36,477 nt of DNA from an uncultured Selenomonadaceae bacterium (GTDB lineage Bacteria > Bacillota > Negativicutes > Selenomonadales > Selenomonadaceae). Both the position numbers and the translations under genes were made by a program. Shown piece by piece: positions 22,194 to 30,630 of the stretch; the stretch's first letter is position 1; the number at the start of each line of letters is the position of its first letter. The stretch spans positions 1 through 36,477 of the forward strand of contig CACYUQ010000001.1 in NCBI GenBank assembly GCA_902777615.1. The letters run 5' to 3'. The notes beneath the pieces were generated by a model. That model was not told where the DNA came from. It saw nothing but the letters and a program-made list of their open reading frames with translations, and ran no database searches.

Positions 22194-24157
22194 TGACGCG
22201 GGAGGAACAGCTCGCCGCGATCAAAGCAGCGGACGCGGCTTATTACAACGACGACGCGCCCGTAATGGCGGACAGCGAATACGATAAATTGCGCGCCGAC
22301 TATATCGCCAAGTATGGCGCCGCCGATCTCGACTATGTACCGGGGGAAGCAGCGGCGGCGTTTTCGAAGTTCCGCCACACGATGCCGGTCATCAGCCTCG
22401 CGAAAGTCAAGTACGACGAGGAGCGGGGCAAGCTGGAAACGGAACTTCGCCGTCTCTGGCCGGTACTCCACGAACCGAAGCTGGACGGACTGACCGTCGT
22501 GGCCTATCCGAAAGGCGACGGCTCCTGTACCTTCGTCACACGCGGCGACGGCAAGACCGGCGAGGTACTTCCGGCGTTCATCCGACAGTACGAGACAAGC
22601 GGCGTGAACCGTACCGGCGAGGCGGTGCGCGGCGAGGTGTTCATGGACACGGCGACCTTTGCCGCGATCAATGCCGAGCGAGAAGCGGCGGGCGAGGAGC
22701 CGTTCCGAAATCCGCGCAATGCGGCGGCAGGCATCCTTCGGAACAAGGAGCGCAGCGTCTATCTCGACCGGCTGCGCTATATGGTTTACGACTTGCCCTC
22801 TCTCGATGTGGCCGAGCCGGAAAAGCTGTCCCTGCTCCGGGAAAAAACCGCTTTCGAAGTGGCTCCGGTGGGCGGCGCGGACAGCGTCGAGGCGGAAATC
22901 GCGGCCATCGGGGCGTTTTACGAGGAACATCTGCGCGGTGGCGTGCCAATCGACGGCGTCGTCGTGAAAAACGCCGAAACGGGCAGCCTCGCGCGATTCG
23001 GCGGCACGAACCACCACAATTCCAACGCGGTTGCGGTGAAGTTCCGCCCGGATCAGGCGAAGACCGCGCTTCGGGAAATCGTCTGGCAGGTCGGGCGCGA
23101 CAGTCTGACGCCGGTGGCCGTCTTCGACGAGGTGGAGCTGGACGGCACTACGGTCTCGAAGGCGAGCCTGCACAACTGGGCCAACGTACGCCGCCTGCGA
23201 TTGCACCCCGGCGACGCGGTGCTGGTGGAAAAGGCGAACGAAATCATCCCGCAGGTCGTCGAAAATTTCGGACAGGAGGCGCCGCCCGCGCCGTTTGCGC
23301 GTCCGACGGTCTGCCCGGCCTGCGGTGCGGAACTGGTAGCCCGACGCCTCGAAACGGGCATTCCCGATATTCCTGAAGACGAGCAAATCGAGCTGTATTG
23401 CCCGAATAATGCCTGTGCTGAAAAATTGGCGCAGGCCGTCGCCTATCTCGGAAGCCGAAGGCTCCTCGCCATCGACGGACTGTCGGTCATGACCGCGAGG
23501 AAACTGACCGGCGCGACGAGCGAAACCGAAGCGCGCATCGCCGCGCCTTGGGATATTTTCCGCTTGACTTTCGAGGATTTCCGCGCGCTGCCGGGCTACG
23601 CGGAAAAATCCGCCGCCGCGCTTTACGATGCGGTACAGCGCGCGCGAAATTCCTGCGACCTCGCCCACTTCGTCGCAGCCTGCTGCGTGCCGAACGTCGG
23701 GTTGACTGTGGGAAACGCGCTGATGCGCCGCTACCATACCGTCGACGCGCTCTTCGCCGCGCTCTCCGACGAGACGCGCAGAGACGAATTGACCGCGATC
23801 GACGGCATCGGTGAAACGCTGGCTACGATTTTGCAGGGCGAGATGTTTACGAGCGCGTTCCGCGCCCTGCGCGAGCATATCACACCGACCGTCTATGAGC
23901 CCCCTGCCGAAAGCGACGGAAAACCGGCGGGCCAATCGTTGACCTTCGTGATCACGGGCAAGCTCAGCCGCCCAAGAGACGAAATCAAGGCGGAGCTGGA
24001 AGCGCGCGGCCATAAGGTCACAGGCAGCGTCACGAAAAACACCGACTACCTGCTCTGCGAGTCCAAGGACTCCCAAAGCACCAAGGCAAAAAAAGCCCGG
24101 GAACTCGGCACTCAGGTCATAGGAGAAGCCGAACTCGCGGGAATCTTGGACGCGTGA
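22193..24157 (+). CDS. ligA: NAD-dependent DNA ligase LigA
   Basis: 654 residues from the ATG at 22193 (a GTG at 22190 is also possible); GGAGGAAG lies upstream. LigA seals nicks in replication and repair using NAD+. The Ia domain (YYNDDAPVMADSEYDKL) binds nicotinamide mononucleotide. The adenylated Lys is K96 in EPKLDGL, followed by TRGDG, NPRNAAAGILRN and VAVKFRPD. Next come the OB fold, a four-Cys zinc finger (CPACG and CPNNAC), helix-hairpin-helix repeats (GIGETLATIL) and a C-terminal BRCT domain (residues about 580-654). The segment HTMPVISLAKVKYDEE departs from the usual MLSL motif, so it may be a divergent or second copy. Confidence 0.93.
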   Translation: MTREEQLAAIKAADAAYYNDDAPVMADSEYDKLRADYIAKYGAADLDYVPGEAAAAFSKFRHTMPVISLAKVKYDEERGKLETELRRLWPVLHEPKLDGLTVVAYPKGDGSCTFVTRGDGKTGEVLPAFIRQYETSGVNRTGEAVRGEVFMDTATFAAINAEREAAGEEPFRNPRNAAAGILRNKERSVYLDRLRYMVYDLPSLDVAEPEKLSLLREKTAFEVAPVGGADSVEAEIAAIGAFYEEHLRGGVPIDGVVVKNAETGSLARFGGTNHHNSNAVAVKFRPDQAKTALREIVWQVGRDSLTPVAVFDEVELDGTTVSKASLHNWANVRRLRLHPGDAVLVEKANEIIPQVVENFGQEAPPAPFARPTVCPACGAELVARRLETGIPDIPEDEQIELYCPNNACAEKLAQAVAYLGSRRLLAIDGLSVMTARKLTGATSETEARIAAPWDIFRLTFEDFRALPGYAEKSAAALYDAVQRARNSCDLAHFVAACCVPNVGLTVGNALMRRYHTVDALFAALSDETRRDELTAIDGIGETLATILQGEMFTSAFRALREHITPTVYEPPAESDGKPAGQSLTFVITGKLSRPRDEIKAELEARGHKVTGSVTKNTDYLLCESKDSQSTKAKKARELGTQVIGEAELAGILDA

Positions 24158-24179
24158 CAGAACATTTGATACGGCTTTG

Positions 24180-24211
24180 AAAACGGCATGACATGCAAGT
24201 CATGCCGTTTT
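24180..24211 (+). terminator. Intrinsic terminator after ligA
   Basis: A perfect 13-bp stem (24180-24192 with 24199-24211) ends in TTTT. It marks the left edge of the AT-richer island. Confidence 0.85.
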
Positions 24212-24230
24212 CGTTTTAGAGCAGTTATCC

Positions 24231-24294
24231 CAAAAACGCAAAACAAAATACCTCAAAAACGCGAAATGAAATACCTCAAAAACACAAAATAATT
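24231..24294. repeat. Three tandem A-rich 23-bp repeats
   Basis: Two near-identical 23-bp units (24231-24253 and 24254-24276, each starting CAAAAACGC and ending ATACCT) are followed by a partial third (24277-24294). They end directly at the -35 box of the next promoter. They could be an operator array or an UP-element-like activator of transcription. No spacers are present, so this is not a CRISPR. Confidence 0.75.
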
Positions 24295-24295
24295 A

Positions 24296-24324
24296 TTGCC
24301 CTTCCACGAAGAATCGCTTATAAT
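24296..24324 (+). promoter_or_regulatory. Promoter at the left edge of the defence island
   Basis: TTGCCC (24296-24301) and TATAAT (24319-24324) are 17 nt apart. It could drive the ATPase gene and, because gaps downstream are short, the restriction and Hachiman genes too. Confidence 0.7.
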
Positions 24325-24357
24325 GACGGCAGAAACGATATTTTGAAGGAGCCTGCC

Positions 24358-25647
24358 ATGGAATATTTTCCGAGAGTAGTAGATAAGGAACTTGCATTGC
24401 GTTTGGAAGCGTTTGGCGCTACGCTGATTGTCGGGCCGAAATGGTGCGGGAAGACCACCACAGGGGAACAGCAGGCGAAAAGCATTTTGCGGATGCAAGA
24501 CCCCGACCGAAGGGAAGCCTATCTGACAACGGCCAGTGCGAAGCCGTCCTTACTTTTGCGCGGGGAAAATCCGCGCTTGATTGACGAGTGGCAAGTCGCT
24601 CCGGTGCTGTGGGATGCCGTGCGTACTGCTGTGGATCTGCGGCAGGAAGAAGGCCTGTTTATCCTGACAGGGTCTACTTCGGTGGGCAATGACAAAATCA
24701 TGCATTCTGGCACAGGGCGGATTTCTCGCATGAAAATGTATCCGATGAGTTTATTTGAGTCGCGAGAATCCAACGGCGAAATTTCTTTGAAAGCCTTGTT
24801 TGACGAGCCAAGCTTGGATATTGACGGGAAGCTTTCAGCTCTTTCAATGGAACAGTTGATTTTTGCCGCCTGTCGCGGAGGCTGGCCCGCCGCGCTTCGT
24901 AGAAAGAGCGAGGCTGCCAAGTTGATGATTGCAAAAGATTACCTAAATAATATTTGTGAATCCGATATTTCGACGGTGGACGGCGTACAGCGAAATCCTA
25001 CATGGACGAACATGATCTTGCGTTCTTATGCGCGAAATCTTTCCACACTGGCGAAGAAGACCAATATATTCAAGGATGTTTCTGCAAACGCGGATAGCAT
25101 GACTGCCGCCACGATGGACAGTTATCTCAACGCACTGGAAAAGCTCTTTGTGATTGAAGACGTCGATGCTTGGTGCCCGGCAATCCGTTCCGCGACAACG
25201 ATTCGCTCCGGCAAGAAGCGAGAGTTCACCGATCCCTCCATTGCAGTGGCGGCGTTGGGGCTCACGCCGAGGGCTTTGGAAACCGACCTAAAAACCTTCG
25301 GATTTATTTTTGAGTGTCTGTGTATTCGGGATTTGAAAGTTTATTCGCAAGCGTTGGGCGGAAAACTTTCCTATTACCATGACCGCTATGATTTGGAAGC
25401 CGACGCCGTTCTCCATCTATCTGACGGACGTTTCGCGCTGATCGAATTCAAACTGGGAAGCCGGGAGATCGAAGAAGGGGCGGCTCATCTTTTGCAGATT
25501 CGGCAACTGATCCAAAAATACAACGAAAAAGAAAAGAAAGTCCCTCTTCGTGAGCCGGATTTACTGCTTGTCATTACCGGCGGCGAAATGGCCTATACTC
25601 GCGAAGACGGAGTAAAAGTCGTGCCGATAGGGACGTTGAGAAATTGA
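24358..25647 (+). CDS. ATP-binding protein, AAA_14 with C-terminal DUF4143
   Basis: 429 residues from the ATG at 24358 behind AAGGAG; a TTG at 24343 is less likely. The N-terminal P-loop domain has GPKWCGKTTT (about residues 26-35) and the LIDEWQ Walker B. Sensor-like FILTGSTS follows, then the RISRMKMYPMSLFES segment common to this family. The C-terminal half is DUF4143-like with a nuclease-like DLEADAVLHL and FALIEFKLGS (D...E-x-K). Such proteins are widespread in accessory DNA and their function is unsettled. The E-x-K motif suggests, but does not prove, a PD-(D/E)XK nuclease. It is separated from hsdR by 44 nt with no clear promoter. Confidence 0.87.
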   Translation: MEYFPRVVDKELALRLEAFGATLIVGPKWCGKTTTGEQQAKSILRMQDPDRREAYLTTASAKPSLLLRGENPRLIDEWQVAPVLWDAVRTAVDLRQEEGLFILTGSTSVGNDKIMHSGTGRISRMKMYPMSLFESRESNGEISLKALFDEPSLDIDGKLSALSMEQLIFAACRGGWPAALRRKSEAAKLMIAKDYLNNICESDISTVDGVQRNPTWTNMILRSYARNLSTLAKKTNIFKDVSANADSMTAATMDSYLNALEKLFVIEDVDAWCPAIRSATTIRSGKKREFTDPSIAVAALGLTPRALETDLKTFGFIFECLCIRDLKVYSQALGGKLSYYHDRYDLEADAVLHLSDGRFALIEFKLGSREIEEGAAHLLQIRQLIQKYNEKEKKVPLREPDLLLVITGGEMAYTREDGVKVVPIGTLRN

Positions 25648-25691
25648 TGATTGTAAAATAATTTGCTCAAATATGTATGAGGTGATTTCTC

Positions 25692-28226
25692 ATGGGAGTA
25701 AAAGAAGCAAAAGCTCGGATCAAAATCAATAAACTTTTGGAAGAAGCAGGTTGGCGGTTCTTTGATGATGAAAACGGTTCAGCCAATATCATAGTTGAAG
25801 CAAATGTGAAGCTTACCAAAAAACAGGTCGACGAATATGGTGAGAACTTTGAAAAGGCGAAAAACGGGTTTGTTGATTTTTTGCTCTTGGATGAAAAGGG
25901 GAAACCGTTCATCGTTCTCGAAGCAAAATCCGAAGATCACGATCCTCTGGTGGGAAAAGAACAGGCGCGCCAATATGCCAAGTCTCAATTCGTGAAATAT
26001 GTGCTCCTTTCCAACGGCAATATTCATTACTTTTGGAATATTTACAAGGGCAATCCTCAAATCATTGTCGCATTTCCCTCTTGTACAAGTGTTAAGGAGA
26101 GCAAGGTCTTCAACGCCGATCCCTCTCGGCTCTATACGGAAGAAATCGGGGAAGATTATATCGCCATCGTACGGGAGCCTCGATATGCTGAAAATCCTGA
26201 ATATATAAATCCGGATACTCGTGTGCAATATCTGAAAGATCACGGACTTCGCCTGTTGCGGAAGTATCAAGTCAATGCCTTAAAAGCTTTGCAAGGATCG
26301 GTGAAGGCAGGCAATCAGCGTTTCCTTTTTGAAATGGCGACAGGCACGGGCAAAACATTGACTGCCGCTGCTGTTATTCGCTTATTTCTGCGAAGCGGAT
26401 GCGCAAATCGGATTCTCTTTCTCGTGGATCGGATTGAGTTGGAAAATCAAGCAAAGAAGAATTTTATCAATTATTTGAAGCCCGATTATGATACTGTCAT
26501 TTTCAAGGAACATACGGAGGATTGGCGACGCGCTGATATTGTTGTATCGACCATCCAAACGTTGGCCTATAATAACAAGTACAAAACCGTGTTTAAGCCG
26601 ACGGATTTTTCTCTGATCATTGCAGACGAAAGCCATCGTTCCATCAGCGGAAACAGCAGGGCGGTGTTTGAGTATTTTATAGGATATAAGCTCGGCTTGA
26701 CAGCTACGCCAAAGGATTATCTGAAAAACGTGGATGGGGAAGAATTGGCGGCGAATGATCCACGCGCATGGGAGCGCCGCCAGCTTTTGGATACCTACCG
26801 CACCTTTGGCTGCGAGAGCGGCGAGCCGACTTTTCGGTATTCCCTGATCGACGGTGTGAACGATCCGGACGGCCCTTATCTCGTCAATCCAACCGTGGTC
26901 GATGCGAGGACGGAGATCACAACCCAACTCCTTGCAGACAAGGGTTATGCCGTTGTGAATCATGGCGACGAAGAGGATGAAGACGAGGAAGAAACCTATT
27001 TTGCCCGCGACTTTGAAAAGACCTTTTTCTCCGATGAAACCAACATGATCTTCGTCAAGACTTTTATGGACAATGCGTTGCGAGATCCGATTACAGGAGA
27101 GATCGGCAAAGGTATCATATTCTGTGTCAGTCGGAAACATGCCGCAAAGATAACCCAGCTTCTTAACGTCTATGCGGATAAGATGTTTCCCGATATGTAT
27201 TGTTCCGACTTTGCCATGCAGATTACCTCGGATGTGCAAAGTGCGCAAGAGTACACGATCAATTTTCAGAACAACAATCTGAACGGCCATTCCAGATTTC
27301 TGGAAGGATACAAAACGTCTAAGACGAGAATTTGCGTCACTGTCGGGATGATGACGACAGGATACGACTGCGAGGATATTTTGAACATCGGTCTGTTTCG
27401 CCCAATCTTTTCGCCTACTGATTTTATTCAGATCAAAGGCCGCGGCACGAGAACATATACATTTTCTTATACGACAAGGAAAAACGGTTTTGACGAAAAG
27501 CGCGAAGCTTCAAAAGAAACCTTCAAACTCTTTGATTTCTTTGGGAACTGCGAGTATTTCGAGGAAAAATTCGATTACGATGAAGTTATTAAACTGCCAA
27601 AACCTTCGATGAAAAGTTCCGGCCTCGGAGGAGGTTTTACAGCATCCACCTTTGAAAACTTTGAACCAGATCCTCTTAAGACGATGACGGAGACCAAAAT
27701 CGGTCTTGAAGGCATGAAGATTGACCGGATGTTTTTTCAAAAGTTTGAAGATGAAGTCAAGCAGGACGCCACGGCTCGTGAGCAGTATGAGCAAGGAAAT
27801 TACGCCGCTGCTCAGCGTTATATTGAAGAGACGTATCTCAATAAGCCAGTCGAGCAATATACTTGGGATAAGCTGCGCCGCGCGGCGGGCGTAGATCGCC
27901 GTGTGACTGTCCGTGAAATGATGGATAAAATATTCGGCCTGATTCCGGCGTTCAAGAGCAAAAAAGAATTGGTCAACGATGAATTTGACAGCTACCTCTT
28001 GACCTGCGGTGTTCCGGCAGGCGACTATTATGAGGTGCGCCGCTTCTTTGAAACCTATCTGACCGACAAAGAAGTTCGTCGCGCCATTGAGGATAAAAAG
28101 TACCAACGCTTGGGAACAGATATTTCCAGCTATACCATTGCAGATTTGAAACGCCTTGGACAGCAGAACATGAACAGCGTTATCGGCTATATTAACGACA
28201 ATGTGAATTTGTCCAGATTTATGTGA
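25692..28226 (+). CDS. hsdR: Type I restriction enzyme subunit HsdR
   Basis: 844 residues, similar to the EcoEI-type R subunits. The nuclease domain comes first, with the PD-(D/E)XK residues D62 (GFVDFLLLD) and E77-A-K79 (IVLEAK). The SF2 translocase follows: Walker A ATGTGKT (216-222), DESH box (312-315), TATP (337-340), and the late motif QIKGRGTRTY. The C-terminal helical part (about 680-844) should contact the methylase core. It cleaves unmodified DNA after ATP-driven translocation. The ATG has a GAGGTGA ribosome binding site, and hsdMS starts 9 nt after the stop. Confidence 0.94.
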   Translation: MGVKEAKARIKINKLLEEAGWRFFDDENGSANIIVEANVKLTKKQVDEYGENFEKAKNGFVDFLLLDEKGKPFIVLEAKSEDHDPLVGKEQARQYAKSQFVKYVLLSNGNIHYFWNIYKGNPQIIVAFPSCTSVKESKVFNADPSRLYTEEIGEDYIAIVREPRYAENPEYINPDTRVQYLKDHGLRLLRKYQVNALKALQGSVKAGNQRFLFEMATGTGKTLTAAAVIRLFLRSGCANRILFLVDRIELENQAKKNFINYLKPDYDTVIFKEHTEDWRRADIVVSTIQTLAYNNKYKTVFKPTDFSLIIADESHRSISGNSRAVFEYFIGYKLGLTATPKDYLKNVDGEELAANDPRAWERRQLLDTYRTFGCESGEPTFRYSLIDGVNDPDGPYLVNPTVVDARTEITTQLLADKGYAVVNHGDEEDEDEEETYFARDFEKTFFSDETNMIFVKTFMDNALRDPITGEIGKGIIFCVSRKHAAKITQLLNVYADKMFPDMYCSDFAMQITSDVQSAQEYTINFQNNNLNGHSRFLEGYKTSKTRICVTVGMMTTGYDCEDILNIGLFRPIFSPTDFIQIKGRGTRTYTFSYTTRKNGFDEKREASKETFKLFDFFGNCEYFEEKFDYDEVIKLPKPSMKSSGLGGGFTASTFENFEPDPLKTMTETKIGLEGMKIDRMFFQKFEDEVKQDATAREQYEQGNYAAAQRYIEETYLNKPVEQYTWDKLRRAAGVDRRVTVREMMDKIFGLIPAFKSKKELVNDEFDSYLLTCGVPAGDYYEVRRFFETYLTDKEVRRAIEDKKYQRLGTDISSYTIADLKRLGQQNMNSVIGYINDNVNLSRFM

Positions 28227-28235
28227 GGAATTATT

Positions 28236-30629
28236 ATGTTAAATTTTGATGTAAAACGAAAAATCAACACTCTGCGGGATATCTTGGTCGGCAAAGTGCC
28301 GGACCCGAAGGCACAAGTGGAACAGATTACGATTGCCCTGATTTATAAATTTATGGACGATATGGATTTGCAAGGCGTAGACTTCGGGGGGAACCGTGAG
28401 TTTTTCAAGGGCGATTACGAAAAATATGCCTTCTCGCAGATTATGTTGGCGCAAAATAGTGCGCAGGAACGGCTGAATCTTTATGCTGAGGGCATTGACA
28501 AGATGACCAACAATCCTAACTTGCCGAAACTGTTCCGCGACATTTTGCGTAATGCATATATTCCATACCGTGACCCGGAAACATTGAATCGCTTTCTGAA
28601 AGAAATCGCAGAATTCTCTTATGAAGACAGCGAAGATCTCGGCAATGCCTTTGAATATCTGCTTTCCATTATGGGAAGCCAAGGAGACGCTGGACAGTTC
28701 CGCACGCCTCGTCACATCATCGACATGATGGTGGCGATCATCGCGCCGACGAAAAACGAAACGATTCTCGACCCGGCTTGCGGAACGGCGGGTTTTCTAA
28801 TTAGTGCCTACAATTACATAAAAAAACAAAATCAGGACGAGCAGGGAAACTCCACGCTCAGCCCTGATGATAAAAAGCGCATGATGAACAATTTTGCCGG
28901 TTATGATATTTCGCCGGATATGGTGCGCTTGTCTCGCGTGAATATGTATCTGCACGGTTTTACGAATCCAAACATCAGCGAATACGATACCCTGACCAGC
29001 TTGGATAAATGGGATGATACGTATGATGTGATTTTTGCCAATCCGCCGTTCATGACGCCAAAAGGCGGCATCATTCCGCACAATCGTTATCGTGTTTCTG
29101 CCAAACGTGCGGAAGTCCTTTTCGTGGATTACATCGCGGAGCATTTGAATCCGACAGGGCGAGCTGCCATCATTGTCCCGGAGGGCATTGTATTTCAATC
29201 TCAGATTGCGTATAAAAACCTTCGTAACATATTGGTGAATGACAACTATCTGTACGGAGTCATTTCCCTCCCAGCCGGGGTCTTCAATCCATACAGCGGC
29301 GTGAAAACCAGTATTTTACTGCTTGACCGGACATTGGCAAAAGAGCGAGATAGTATCCTTTTCGTAAAGCTGAACAACGATGGATTTGATCTTGGCGCAC
29401 AACGCCGAGAAATCAAAGGCAGCGAGATATCAGATGTTGTCAATATCTTTAAGGATTATCAGCGAGATGTCAATGTTGACGGGAGAGCGAATGTAGTTCT
29501 TGCAAAGAAACACGATGTTGCAGCGCAAGATTATATTTTAGTTAGTGAACGATATATCGTTTCAAATCGGAATGAAGGCGTATGGCCGCTGATTCAGCTA
29601 AAAGATTGTTGCGATATTTTCGTTGGAGGAACCCCCTCGAAACAAGAATCGTCTTTTTGGGAAAATGGAACTATAAAATGGATTTCTTCAAAATATATTG
29701 GAGATGATGGACGAATTTTAAGCTATGACCTTATAACCGAAGCGGCCGCTAACAATTCCACCACAAAAATTGCACCGCCAAACTCAACGATTCTTGTAAC
29801 TCGTGTTTCAGTGGGCAAGAAAGCATATACTGATGATTATTATGCAATCAATCAAGATATGACTTGCTTGGTTCCAGATAAACAAATTAATCCACGATAT
29901 TTATTTTTTGTGGCATCCCATTTAACCCATCTCATTGAACGTAATGCGCACGGCATTGGAGTTAGAGGCGTTACTCAAAAATATGTTTCTGAACTAACTA
30001 TTCCACTGCCTCCTCTGACAGTACAAGAAGAAATTGTCGCCGAGATTGAACGATATCAGAAAATTATCGACGGCGCACGACAGATTGTGGAAAACTACAA
30101 ACCGACAATTAAGATTAATCCAGTGTGGGAGTTGGTAAAGTTAGGAGATATATTTAAGCTCTCCAGCGGAAGAGGTCTCCCATCTAAACATAGAGAAGAC
30201 GGAACATATTATGTCTATGGTGGAAACGGAATTACCGGATTGCATAATACATATTTCGTTGAACACCCAACGGTTGTGATTGGACGTGTCGGTGAATACT
30301 GTGGTGTAGCTCATATTACTTCTGCAAAATGTTGGGTAACAGATAATGCTCTAATGGCCACAGATTACTACATAGATGTTGACTTGAAGTATCTTTGGGT
30401 TATGTTAAATCAACTAAATTTGCATCAATATGCGAAAATAGGAGGGCAACCCTCTATTTCACAATCAACCGTATATGAGCATAGCATTCCGTTGCCACCA
30501 TTAGAAGTTCAGCAGAAACTTGCAAACAAAATCAATGAAGAAATGGAAATAGTCAATCAAAACAAGCACCTAATTGAAATCTTCCAGCAAAAAATCAAAG
30601 ATAAAATTGCCGAAGTCTGGGGTGAATGA
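28236..30629 (+). CDS. Type I HsdM-HsdS fusion (methylase plus two-TRD specificity subunit)
   Basis: 797 residues. The N-terminal HsdM part (about 1-430) has the helical N-domain, the AdoMet motif DPACGTAGF (179-187) and the adenine methylase motif NPPF (269-272). Fused in frame is an HsdS: target recognition domain 1 (about 449-590, ending IPLPPLTVQEEI), a helical spacer (593-622), target recognition domain 2 (about 629-752, ending IPLPPLEVQQKL), and a closing helix. Methylase and specificity are normally separate polypeptides in an M2S1 complex; a fusion would change that ratio. The specificity half is AT-richer than the methylase half, suggesting exchange of recognition domains. Target sequence unknown. 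Confidence 0.93.
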   Translation: MLNFDVKRKINTLRDILVGKVPDPKAQVEQITIALIYKFMDDMDLQGVDFGGNREFFKGDYEKYAFSQIMLAQNSAQERLNLYAEGIDKMTNNPNLPKLFRDILRNAYIPYRDPETLNRFLKEIAEFSYEDSEDLGNAFEYLLSIMGSQGDAGQFRTPRHIIDMMVAIIAPTKNETILDPACGTAGFLISAYNYIKKQNQDEQGNSTLSPDDKKRMMNNFAGYDISPDMVRLSRVNMYLHGFTNPNISEYDTLTSLDKWDDTYDVIFANPPFMTPKGGIIPHNRYRVSAKRAEVLFVDYIAEHLNPTGRAAIIVPEGIVFQSQIAYKNLRNILVNDNYLYGVISLPAGVFNPYSGVKTSILLLDRTLAKERDSILFVKLNNDGFDLGAQRREIKGSEISDVVNIFKDYQRDVNVDGRANVVLAKKHDVAAQDYILVSERYIVSNRNEGVWPLIQLKDCCDIFVGGTPSKQESSFWENGTIKWISSKYIGDDGRILSYDLITEAAANNSTTKIAPPNSTILVTRVSVGKKAYTDDYYAINQDMTCLVPDKQINPRYLFFVASHLTHLIERNAHGIGVRGVTQKYVSELTIPLPPLTVQEEIVAEIERYQKIIDGARQIVENYKPTIKINPVWELVKLGDIFKLSSGRGLPSKHREDGTYYVYGGNGITGLHNTYFVEHPTVVIGRVGEYCGVAHITSAKCWVTDNALMATDYYIDVDLKYLWVMLNQLNLHQYAKIGGQPSISQSTVYEHSIPLPPLEVQQKLANKINEEMEIVNQNKHLIEIFQQKIKDKIAEVWGE

Positions 30630-30630
30630 T

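Noticed and set aside
21905-24076. A 723-codon open frame antisense to ligA
   Set aside because: LigA on the plus strand has all catalytic motifs; the antisense frame is a by-product of GC-rich codon use and shows no domain.
24231-24294. CRISPR array
   Set aside because: The repeats are directly adjacent with no spacers and there are no cas genes.
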